DNA from: Ophiura sarsii
Lineage: Eukaryota > Echinodermata > Ophiuroidea > Amphilepidida > Ophiuridae
Length of the DNA: 64,000 bases
Assembly: GCA_035610835.1 (NCBI GenBank)
Contig: CM069455.1
Coordinates: forward strand, 21,775,874-21,839,873
Direction: 5' to 3'
Shown: positions 54,953-64,000 of the stretch, piece after piece
How the letters are laid out: each line of letters starts with the position of its first letter
How positions within the stretch are numbered: the stretch's first letter is position 1
Translations under genes and position numbers: made by a program
The notes under the pieces: model-generated
What the model was told of the DNA's origin: nothing
Seen by the model: the letters and a program-made list of their open reading frames with translations, nothing else
Database searches by the model: none

Positions 54953-55273
54953 ATGGATTGCAAATCTACATGGGTCATCTATCTCATCACTTGCCGCAAA
55001 TGTAACAAACAGTACATTGGCAAAACCCAAAACAAACTATACACACGCATCAGCAACACACGCTCCCAGATCAAGAACTTCAATACTCCGAATAGCCTTA
55101 AACTACCCTACGCACAACACTTCAACCTACCAGGTCATTCAATACATGATCTTTCACTCATGCCCATTGAAAAAATGAGGAAAGAATGCAATGGCGCCAT
55201 TTTACACAGAGAGTCATCACTCATTGCTAAGCTACATACTCTGGCTCCAAATGGCATGAACGTTGACGAATAA
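54953..55273 (+). CDS. Penelope-like element GIY-YIG endonuclease domain (partial), right copy
   Basis: 106 residues on the plus strand, identical over this length to the C-terminal part of the left copy; the coding sequence begins at the truncation edge near 54908 rather than at a true start. It lacks the Cys-rich linker. Confidence 0.78.
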   Translation: MDCKSTWVIYLITCRKCNKQYIGKTQNKLYTRISNTRSQIKNFNTPNSLKLPYAQHFNLPGHSIHDLSLMPIEKMRKECNGAILHRESSLIAKLHTLAPNGMNVDE

Positions 55274-55694
55274 TCAAACTTTCGTCTTTGTTATTTATTT
55301 GCTCTCAATTATTATTATTTGCGGCATTTGGCCCGCGTAGGCCTTTTCTGCTCTCGTAGCGCTTTCATTTTATACCCGCGTATTTTGCCGATGCGTACAA
55401 TCGCGCGCAGTTTTTATTCACGCGCTTAATCGCAAGAGGCGCACTTACGTCGCACGGAGCGCTCTAATCACATTTGTACGCACTTCCAATATCTTTCTTT
55501 ACATTTATTATTCTTTAATTTATCTTGCAATCGCACACCGTATACACGTGAGTCTCTCGTTCCTTCTCTTTTTATACTCTTTATACTCTTTTTATACTTT
55601 ATTATTATTATATTGTAATGCGCGCGTTACATATGTAACCATATGTACAACTTTTATTATTTACATGTTTTATCTGTTTTATTTTGTTTATGCA

Positions 55695-55733
55695 GTATCC
55701 TGAAGAAGACAATAAAGTCGAAAGCTTGAATAC
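55695..55733 (+). ncRNA. Degenerate hammerhead-like motif, right copy
   Basis: Plus-strand counterpart of 53953-53991 with the same sequence: GUAUC, CUGAAGA, GAC/GUC, GAAA, GCUU, GAAUAC. Confidence 0.4.
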
Positions 55734-55777
55734 AAATTTACTCTACTTGCTTCGTCCGAGTCATATCTATTATCGCA

Positions 55778-55781
<4 letters not shown>

Positions 55782-55810
<29 letters not shown>
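55782..55810. repeat. (TA)n microsatellite
   Basis: Fourteen TA units between two Penelope-like fragments. Similar (TA)n tracts occur at 52845-52868 and 53821-53840, all at Penelope-like borders. Confidence 0.9.
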
Positions 55811-55812
<2 letters not shown>

Positions 55813-55847
55813 CTATTATACAAAATCAACTTGATTACAATTCCATG

Positions 55848-55903
55848 ATTATACTACAGCACTGTTTCATACAGCCAGCATGGCTGCACTCATCAGGTAT
55901 AAT
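55848..55903 (-). ncRNA. Canonical hammerhead ribozyme
   Basis: Minus strand, 56 nt: stem I AUUAUAC pairing fully with GUAUAAU; core CUGAUGA; stem II GUGCAGCC with GGCUGUAU (8 bp, two wobbles) and loop AUGCU; core GAAA; stem III CAG/CUG with loop UG; cleavage-site UA. Every core position matches the hammerhead consensus. It lies just after the (TA)n tract, in what is probably a third Penelope-like tail. Confidence 0.85.
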
Positions 55904-57049
55904 GAATACATGTAATAAGAACACTAACATACATGTATAGTCCAACATAGATTGAATCAAGCATGGTCACATAGTTGTTTAAAGACGGCAAGTTAATACG
56001 CAACAATAAATCATGAAAGTTCCGTACACAAAACCCTTGAATTTCTTTAATAATTATGGGTTGAGTGACCTGTTGCTTCGAAGAATGTGATGCGCAGTAA
56101 ATTATGTGACCTAAATATCAATGCGCATGTACATCATACAGTGAATGAATAGAGCTTTCTAACAATATCAAATTCAATGGGGTGCGTGCCTGTTAAGTTC
56201 AAGGAGGAGTAAGTAGGTTCAAAAGACGCAGATATAGTTCATTATTCACCTCTGTTTTCTTATACCGCAACACATATTACCGCAGTTTAAGGGGGATGTG
56301 CACCTTCGTATAGCCTCCGTAAAACTGCCGTAACTTCTTCATTATTCATTTAATCTAGATAAAAGTATACATTTTTTTTGCAGGAAAGGGTTCAATGAAT
56401 CCATCTATGATCATGAAATTGACCATTTTGGAGAAAATTATATATAAAAAACACGTTTTTGACCCATTTTAGGTTTGGAAAAGATAACTCAAAATAAAAT
56501 TTTGTCATACTAGTTTTATTATATTCCTCATACAATTCCCTAGGAATCGTTTGAGTTTTTTTTAAATATTTATTATTTTTTGAATTAGAGACCAAAATGT
56601 GCTAAAAACTTTTGTTTTTTTACCTCCAAAATCGTGAAAATCACAATTTTTGGTAAAAAATCACATCAACATATTTTTTATATAAAAAGAAACCCCATTT
56701 TTTCTCATTATTTCTGTAAAATCTTAAGCGCAAGATGGGTTCCATTTAGGCCAAAATGCAGTGAATTACGGCCAAAGGTTAACCACCCGGCTAGTTTGTG
56801 TACTACTCAATGGACAAATTTCATGTCACCTTGTGCTTCTAAATTAAGAACCATTGGAGTTATGCAACTACAACTTTGGAATATATGACTATTTTAAGAA
56901 CGACCCTTCATGTAGAATAGAAAACATCAAGTTGAAAATCGGGCCAGAAATCGGAACACCTCTGTCTCAAGAATCCGATTTCCCAATTGGTACTTTTTTA
57001 TGAAATTTGCAACAGGATATTGAACACCAATATTTTGTTTTATACCCGT
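55904..57049. other. Stretch without recognised genes
   Basis: 55904-56240 is probably the upstream part of the Penelope-like tail. The rest is AT-rich with no convincing coding or repeat structure. Confidence 0.35.
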
Positions 57050-57840
57050 CGTGTATGCCTATTATAAAGGCCCCACCCCCGCCCCCTAAAATTAGATTAA
57101 TTTTGTTTACATAACTTCACCCACAATTGGACGTTTTGAAAAATTGAAACGGGTATGAAACGAGAAAACGCTTGGCTACCATTAGAACGTTTTACATTTT
57201 CGATATCATGTTTACTTTTCCCAAAACAGTCACATTTCCTCAAAATGATGTTTTCAGAAAAAGTGGCACTTACTTGTATTGGATTTTGGCAAATTTCATG
57301 TTAACGGAAACATCATTTTGTGGATATTTGTCTTTTTGGGGAAAAGTAAACATGATATTGAGAATGGGAAACTTTGTACGGATAGCTAAGCGTTTTTCCT
57401 TTTCAGAAAAAGTTTCAATTTCTTAAAACGTCTAATTGTGTGGGGGTGATACGCAAACAAAATTGTATAGGATTTTGAAAATTGCCACTGTTTTTGAGAA
57501 CATCGTTTGGGGAAAATGAGACAATTTTGGGAAAAGTAAACATAATATTGAACAGGAGAAACTTTCAGTGAGAAGCCAAGCACTAGTCTTTTTCTTTTCT
57601 CAAGTTTTTAAATTTAATGGTATGGACCAAGTGCCACTTTTTCTGAACATCATTTTGGGGAAATGTTACTGTTATAGGAAAAGTAAACATGATATCAAAA
57701 AAGTAAAACTTTCTATTGGTAGCCAAGCGGTTTTTTTCTTTTCATAATTGTTTCAACTTTTCGAAACGTCTAATTGTGTGTGTGAAGTTATGTAAACAAA
57801 AGTAATCTTATTTTAGGGGGGGGGGGGCTTACTTATTTTG
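57050..57840. mobile_element. Inverted-repeat element with internal repeats
   Basis: The outer arms (57056-57272 and 57625-57835) contain 'ccccctaaaattagattaat' against 'attaatctt/ttttaggggg'-type ends, 'cacaattggacgtttt', 'cgcttggctacc' and 'aagtggcac' in inverted order. The middle (57360-57620) repeats the same modules directly, so it looks like a rearranged or nested copy. Confidence 0.6.
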
Positions 57841-57958
57841 ACCCCTTTATCTATGAATTTACGGCAATTATAGCACAACATATGTATATCCTAGCTACTA
57901 TGAGAAATACATGTGGCAAAGAGACGGGGATAGGGCCTACAGGTGCTTTACCATGCTA

Positions 57959-58033
57959 GGTCTTGTGGCCGAATGGATAAAGCCGCTTGCCCTGTAAGCA
58001 AGAGGTCCTGGGTTCGATCCCTGGGCGAGATCG
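57959..58033 (+). tRNA. tRNA-like sequence (anticodon TGT), probably a pseudogene or SINE head
   Basis: Acceptor GGTCTTG pairs with CGAGATC. The anticodon stem CTTGC/GCAAG is perfect with loop CCTGTAA. The T arm with TTCGATC is good. Departures from a functional tRNA: C instead of T at position 33, a D stem with a mismatch, and one extra base before the 3' acceptor strand. The B box ggttcgatcc is intact. Confidence 0.5.
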
Positions 58034-58140
58034 TTTTCCCATACTTGTCTCTTTTCTATTTACGACGGCGAACTTCCTGTTTAAATATAGCTTTTCTTGA
58101 GATGGCTACAATATCGTCTCCTTAAATATAAATATATTTC

Positions 58141-58350
58141 AGGGGCGCAACCTGAAGGGGAAAGGGAACTTGTGCCCCCACCCCCACCCCCACCAGAAGG
58201 CTTGTCCCCCCCCCCCCCACCCCCCACCCCCATGAAATGACAACCCCAAAAAGCCCCCCCCCCCCCATGAAATGACAAACTCTATGTATATTAACCCAAA
58301 AAATAGTCGGTTTACACCCGCCCCCCCCCCACCCCCCCCCCCCCCCCCCC
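58141..58350. repeat. C-rich low-complexity tract
   Basis: Starts 'aggggcgcaacctgaagggg', then repeated 'cccccacccccacc' with two copies of 'catgaaatgacaa', ending in C homopolymers. Confidence 0.7.
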
Positions 58351-59430
58351 GATCACAGGCCTGTCAGCCGTCATGCCCTCATCACACTGAAGTTTTTCTT
58401 TTGTCAGAGCAAAGCAAATTGCGCCACGATTTGACTTGCTACGCGGATTGACTGAAATGCATATCCAATTTTATAGATGAGGGCGTGCTCCTACCGGCCC
58501 AGGGTGGAAAAACGGGGAAAATCGTAAAAATAACGGTCATTTGATGTGATAATGATTCTATCAATACAGTCGTTAAACTACCCAAGAGCATTTGTTATGG
58601 CAGGATACAGTTTACAATATTATGGGCGTGTTTGTTGGTGGCGCACTAACTAGGTTTTCGCTGGCGCTGCTGCATGGTTTGTGTTTAGTGTTTTTGATAA
58701 AGGCAATATATAAAAATCATTTAAATATATTGAAATTTATTTACTGACGTGAGAGAAGAATTTGTTATTTTGATTGTAGTTGAAGATATCTTATTCAACC
58801 AGACATGTAATCTTTTATCTACTTATAGGCCGTACAGATTCTTATAGCCCATGAATTATAAAAAAATAACACAGCAAGGAGCTTCATCCCCGATGAAAAA
58901 CCAATAACCTTTAATAATAATAGTGTTGTTTTATTCAAAATCTAAGCGAGATAGTTCTATTCACATTGTTCAGTAAAATTAAGAATCGCTTATTTTAACT
59001 TTAAGTGACATTCATGGGCAAATATTTTGTTTTGCTTTATTTTATTTTATTTATTAGTATTATGTTTTTTATTCTTATTGTTATTTATCTTATTGTATCT
59101 TATTTTTTATCATTGGTGCTTCTATCATTTTTTTAATATGAACAAATCAGGATGACTAATTTAAAAGCTAGAGAACGGGGTCCCGGGAAGTGAATGACTG
59201 GCATCTGATTATTTATTGTCTTTAGCCCATTTAAATCCAGATCTACTCATCAATATCGTATGTTTTCATTATGGAACTACATGTAGAACGAAATTACGAA
59301 ATCAGCTCATGAAGCTATGATCCGTTTCGTCTTCACCTTTCCAACCAACACAACAGGCCTCACTTTCGGCACGTGACCAGTGTGATCTCCGCTGTCGAAA
59401 TGTTCAACAAAAAAACCCGGCCAAAAAGTG
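58351..59430. other. Stretch without recognised genes
   Basis: AT-rich, with a (TTTA)-like run near 59030-59100. I see no supported gene or mobile element here. Confidence 0.4.
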
Positions 59431-59436
59431 TTATAA

Positions 59437-59714
59437 GGGACCGTTCATTATATCTTACAGCATGCCCACGCTGGTGCAATAAAGTGTTAGGTACATATGC
59501 TTATTGTATTTGTAGGCCTAGGCTATGTCATGTGTATGTAAAAAAGGGGGTCATCACTTTTTTCCACATTCCAGAGGGGAGGTCATGACTTTTTAGTATC
59601 TAGGGAGGGGTCATGGGTTTTTTTGGTTTTTGCTTTCTTCCAGCTACCGCCCACCCCCCCCCCCCCCCCCCCCCCCCCGCCCCCACCCTTCCGGTATAAA
59701 TAATGAACGGTCCC
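59437..59714. mobile_element. Harbinger-like MITE, 278 bp
   Basis: Ends GGGACCGTTCATTATAT and its near reverse complement, flanked by TAA at 59434-59436 and 59715-59717. Interior contains 'aggggaggtcatgac' repeats and a C homopolymer. Its end sequence differs from the GGGACGCACC family, so it is a separate family with the same kind of target. Confidence 0.8.
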
Positions 59715-60051
59715 TAAAGCATTCTGGGACTACTGCGCAGGATCTCTCCTTTGGTCCTACCGCTAAAGGAGGGATTGTTCGATTGATACCTAGCAGCCTA
59801 ATTGATGGTTACGTAACCATGGGCATCATTAAAGCTTTAATGACTAATTTTAATATCGTGGTTGACATCAAAATTACGCGAATCGATATATTTTAATACA
59901 TTCAACGGCCGATACATGGTAGCTCATATTTTCACGTAATGAATATTATAGACATGAAAACCCGAATAAAGCTATCATATCGACAAGGAAATGAACAAAT
60001 ATACAATCAAACTATAAAAACACAGCTTCAAATTAAACGAACAAAATGTAC

Positions 60052-60685
60052 TTAAAGGGGCACTAAGATATGTGTTGGAGGCTGCGCCCTCAGTTATGAG
60101 AAAAACAGGGATTAGTTTATTTTTACAATTATATTACATGTATGAACTTACACCCATATTTAAAGGTTTAAGAAAAATCAGCCCTCGTTGTACAACAAAA
60201 CGTCGATTCAAAAATGCTGGTTGAGCCGCAACCTGCATTACGTCAAACAGTGTCCCCTTGCAGTACGCGTGATAAAGAGCGCGAACCATAGTCGACTGTA
60301 GTATACTGTAGTATATGTAGTATACCTTGTATACTTTCACAGTCACACGTCCAACACCCCCTGATACTTCCCATCCGAGAACCGACCAAATTTTTCCCGG
60401 GGGTGAGATCAGAGGATGGGGAGCGGTCCATGGGGAGTGAGCCTCTATCGGTACATGTTCATAGCATGACAAAGAAAAGGAAAAAGGTATATATAGTAGA
60501 CTAGAACCATATTTGCATAAGCTGCCATAGAGTGCGTTTTTCAATATATAGCGATGGTATTGTTTTAATCATGTTTTGCTGTGTTTTTATAAGTAGAACC
60601 AATAATAATGACAATTTTTAATGTTCATCTTGAATTCTGAAGTAATTTTTGTTTTAAATGTCAACACCACTTTGTGTCCCTTTAA
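60052..60685. mobile_element. TTAA-flanked MITE, second copy, with a nested insertion
   Basis: Same family as 6046-6452: 'ggcactaagatatgtgttgg' at left, 'tgtccctttaa' at right. It is longer because of a 214-bp insertion at 60290-60503. Confidence 0.72.
60290..60503. mobile_element. Nested 214-bp insertion with 7-bp target duplication
   Basis: GAACCAT occurs directly before (60283-60289) and at the end (60504-60510), while the 6046-6452 copy has a single 'gcgaaccatatttgc'. Imperfect inverted ends AGTCGACTGTAGTATAC and TATATAGTAGACT. Non-coding. Confidence 0.7.
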
Positions 60686-62719
60686 CTATAAGTAACCTAA
60701 CTTAGAAACAACAACAAACTTTCAGTAGATGTTTTCTCTCCTTTTTATTTATTTGTTCTTTTGTGGCGAAGGGAATGTTTCCAACTTTCCATGGCCATTC
60801 AATTTAAATACTATTCAATTTCGACAAAATTAACAAAATGATATAGCCTAACCATGACTGAAACAAGATACCATTTCATCCATGGGGTTGTCATAGGAAA
60901 TTTTTGGACCCCGATTCCAGGGACGTAGCAAGATGGGGTAGGGGTTTGTGGACACCCCCCCCCCCCCCCCCCCCCCCGGATCCCCGCAATATTTGGTCGT
61001 CGGCGGTTGCTACTGTCGGTTCATGTAAAGAAAAGGATTCACTCTATGGCAGGTTGGCCATTACATTAGGTCGTACAGTAAACATGTAAAACCTCGGACC
61101 TTCCGAGCTTCCGGGGGTGGGTGCCCCTGGACAGGCTCCCCTCCCCGCTGGTTATGAGGAGATAGCGCTTCCTGGGCATGTGTCTCTGGGGATGAGGCTT
61201 TGGAGCTGTTATATTAAACCAGATAACCAACAGAGAACAATATTTCGATAAATTTTCATATCGTCGCAGTTTCGCCATTCCCCGCGCTACTCTCAGAGTC
61301 TCAAGTATAGTTAACCAAAAATGTATGATTGTATGTAGTGTTTGTAATGCTCGATGAACGAACTTCGGGGCAGTACTGTTCGGGGGTAAGGCAAAGCGGT
61401 CGTAGAAACGTAGAGACCCGAAAACACTATGAACTTGGAAATAAAAAAATGTTTAAAATAATGTTGCAATGTTGTATGTTGGAAACGTAATTACGTTTTT
61501 GGATACAGTCGACTAAACATGGTAATCACCGAGTGAAGATGATGTTGACATGATCAAAAAGCGTAAAATAATTGGAAAGTAATTTGACCTCAACTAAATT
61601 GGTTAATAACAATATTTCGATCCTATAAGCAGGACTGCGAGATAGACTTACACAACATGCATTGGATGACGAGAACAAAAATCTGTTCTTACGGGAACGA
61701 CCGACCAATTTTTTTCTTCGAAATTTCAAACAATATTCGAACATTTGCGAGGAGAAAAATGAAAAATGTTGTTGTTGTTGTTTTTGTTTCGTTTTGAATT
61801 TCTTTTTAAAAATTTTAAAAACTTTTTTGTTGTTGAAATTCACAAAACATTTCACGAAAATGTTGGGGGCGGGACGCCCAACCGACCGACAGTCCGACAC
61901 TACCTGAGAGATCCGTTTGCCCGAATAAAACAGGGTTTTTTTCAAAAGTGCAAAATAACTTGCTATGTTTCTTCAAAAATAGCATTTTGAGAAAAACGAC
62001 CTTGAAATTTGAAACAAGTAATGTAAAATGTAAAATGACGTTGAGATAGCACATGCTATCTTTAAAACAAAACATCATGGGATTCTAAGACTTTGATAAA
62101 TGGAAATAGTGCCCTCAATTTACCAAAAAAATGATTCAAACTCAAAAAGGGTGTATTTTGAGATACACCTTTTTACCAGATAAGGGCCGTGTAGATCAGG
62201 GTTGTTGTTGTTTTTTGTTCGTCAGAGCATACGGTATCTTATTTATATAGGATCATTGGCCTGTGAATCAAGACGCCAACTCAGTCTGATGATTACTATC
62301 TCAAAATACAGGGTGGTTTAAAAACAAAGTTAATCCATTTTGGCAGCCATTTTCATCTTCTTACTGATAAAATATTGTAATTTTCTTTGAATATATTGTA
62401 AACGCAGCGCAGTGGCTAAGCATTACTTGGCCAAAATCTGAGACCTACCTTAATTTTTATTCTGTTTATGTAATTTGGAAGGTTAAGGATTACATGTGCA
62501 AAATTGGTTAGTACAGTATAGCCTTCTCATCTTAGTCCATTTTTTAAACTCTTCAAAACTGGAATCAAAGACATGACAAATAACACTTATCATGGACAAT
62601 AGTTTTGTCTTTTTAATAGTCAATTAGCAAAACAAAAGAGTTAGTAAAGGTTGCAATAACCCGGAAATTAGAGGCATACGTGGACAAGTCAATGTTGCGC
62701 ATGATCTCTTAAACTACCA
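60686..62719. other. Stretch without recognised genes
   Basis: Contains a C homopolymer (60954-60977) after 'ccagggacgtagcaagatgg', a dispersed motif also seen near the other C tracts. 61526-61945 has an open minus-strand frame of low-complexity Lys/Gln/Ser composition that I do not accept as a gene. A CAGGGTG start at about 62309 may be a truncated mariner-type end. Confidence 0.4.
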
Positions 62720-63005
62720 TAAAGGCATATTATGTGATATTTTCCAGATTTTCTTGCAGATTTACATTTCTGATCATAAATCGTACATACAATTGAATTT
62801 AGAGTGAAAATAATAAACTGTCGGGATTCCGACAGTTTATTTTCACTCTAAAACCATGATTTTGAAGTAATTAAGAATCGTATCGCCCTGTAACTTGGAA
62901 TGTATGTACGTTTTATGATCAAAAATGAAGTCTGCAAGAAAATCTGCTTTCAATTTTTTTCGATGTTGAGGGCGTTCCCTGGAAATATCACATAATATAC
63001 CTTTA
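62720..63005. mobile_element. Palindromic MITE with central perfect hairpin
   Basis: Outer ends 'taaaggcatattatgtgata' and 'tatcacataatataccttta' are inverted. The centre is a perfect hairpin ('gagtgaaaataataaactgt' against its complement around 'cgggattccg'). Fragment of the same family at 12203-12300. Confidence 0.78.
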
Positions 63006-63587
63006 ACACCGTATTTTAAAATTAAAAACACAATAGGACCACAACTGACTCCATTGATTTATTCGACTATGATTCTTCAAATTCTAATTTCACATTCAGC
63101 TTCATTTTCTTGCTTCACAGTGCAGAACCCGTTTCATGTTTAACAAATGTGTTCAGGTTTCTTCTGTGACAAACTTATTTGGGTTTTTTGCCTCATATCT
63201 CATATCCATTCGATTTATATTCATTATATCTAAGCTCTACATTTACGTATTGATTTTCATTCAGCATTTTTTAGCGTTTCAAAGGATGGCGGCTGCTGTT
63301 TGCAGTTTTATACTCGTTTTGTCTTGGAAATGGATGGGCAAAAGTTCATACCCAAATATGATTGGTTGGTGATAAAAAAAAATCAAGGAAAAAAAAAAAA
63401 AAATTAAATAAATAACCAACAAAAGACTCTTGAATAATTGAAAATTAATCATATTTATAACAGCCACGGATACTGGTAGTATTGAATTTGTATTTTGTTT
63501 GATCCTATGCATCGTTTCTGTTGATGGCATTTTAATTAAGTGCACATCGATAATTTCAATAAAAAGAGTTATGGGTAATTGCCAATT

Positions 63588-63815
63588 TTAACACTTTCCA
63601 CGCAGCTATTAGTTTAACCATATTATACAAAACAGATTTTTCAGAAACCTTTCCCAACTTCCAAAATCTATCTCAAGGATTACTGAACCAATACTAGGCA
63701 TGTCTGTGCTTATTTTGATGCATTTCTCATGGTGATTCCAAAAAATGTTGAAACATTTTGTGACATTTTGGAATTATCGTCTGCAGACAAACGACTGCAG
63801 CGTGGAAAGTGTTAA
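63588..63815. mobile_element. TTAA-flanked MITE, fullest copy
   Basis: TTAACACTTTCCACGCAGC at left and GCAGCGTGGAAAGTGTTAA at right; 228 bp. Related copies at 11107, 14555 and 32965. Confidence 0.8.
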
Positions 63816-64000
63816 TACGTCCATATGCAAAAGAGGAGGAGAAACTACAAAAGTATCACTTTGGCGTACAAAATATTAATGACTCACTAATTAAGTCACA
63901 AAATCGATTCCAAATGAAGACCAATTATTAACGGTTAATTAGATATGGATTATCATGCATATCAATAAGAATTGTCATTGAATTGTATATGAAGAATCGA

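Larger units (their letters stand above)
53903..55782. mobile_element. Head-to-head pair of 5'-truncated Penelope-like elements
   Basis: A 1.9 kb palindrome: arms 53903-54776 and 54908-55782, with ~130 bp present only in the left copy at the centre. Each arm encodes a GIY-YIG endonuclease end and a 3' tail with 'tatcctgaagaagaca'. (TA)n flanks the right side (55782-55810). Arms are almost identical, so the pair formed recently. Confidence 0.8.

Noticed and set aside
61526..61945. 139-residue minus-strand frame rich in Lys, Gln and Ser
   Set aside because: Low-complexity composition from A/T-rich and CAA-type runs; the other strand is also open, which is typical of such sequence.
63136..63372. 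Hydrophobic frame that could be another signal-anchor exon
   Set aside because: It has no matching donor phase or similarity to 27088-27323, and the hydrophobicity follows from T-rich sequence.

Overview
This is a metazoan nuclear window: AT-rich, with short spliced exons in long introns and a very high load of non-autonomous DNA transposons, LINE fragments, Penelope-like fragments and a tRNA-derived SINE. No operons or bacterial signals are visible. The repeat mix and gene style suggest a marine invertebrate, possibly a deuterostome such as a hemichordate, echinoderm or amphioxus. That placement is inference.

The only convincing host genes are two tandem, same-strand paralogs. Gene 1 (373-12918) lacks its first exon, which lies left of the window. 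Gene 2 (27088-50744) is complete: seven exons whose phases all match, 1,581 nt of CDS, 526 aa. The predicted product is a type II membrane protein with an N-terminal signal anchor, an FkbM-type SAM methyltransferase domain (KILLDCGAN near residue 83; KLDVEGAE near 222), and a C-terminal half that follows the NodB/CE4 polysaccharide deacetylase layout but has lost the usual metal-binding Asp and His residues. A Golgi-lumen glycan-modifying role is the natural inference. The paralogs share exon borders, intron phases, stretches of intron and 3' flank, so intron differences can be read as insertions.

Layout. 1-12918: gene 1; its exon B-C intron carries a 2.7 kb PIF/Harbinger-like insertion (TAA target duplication, empty site in gene 2) and its C-D intron a 45-48 bp minisatellite. 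12919-27087: intergenic; Tc1 fragments in a palindrome, TTAA-flanked MITEs, a broken minus-strand coding fragment, two copies of a 1.7-1.9 kb inverted-terminal-repeat element, and two further ~1.1 kb elements. 27088-50744: gene 2, with a decayed LINE in intron 1, several palindromic MITEs, a SINE nested in another element, an RTE/BovB-like LINE with a 13-bp target duplication, a much enlarged minisatellite, a mariner-type element and a hAT element with an 8-bp target duplication. 50745-56000: Penelope-like fragments as two large palindromes (one encoding a GIY-YIG domain) plus hammerhead ribozyme motifs. 56000-64000: more inverted-repeat elements, a tRNA-like sequence and C-rich tracts; no host gene recognised.

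The most interesting items are the FkbM plus degenerate-deacetylase architecture in tandem copies, the hammerhead ribozymes (one intact and canonical at 55848-55903), and the insertion events dated by paralog or inverted-arm empty sites.
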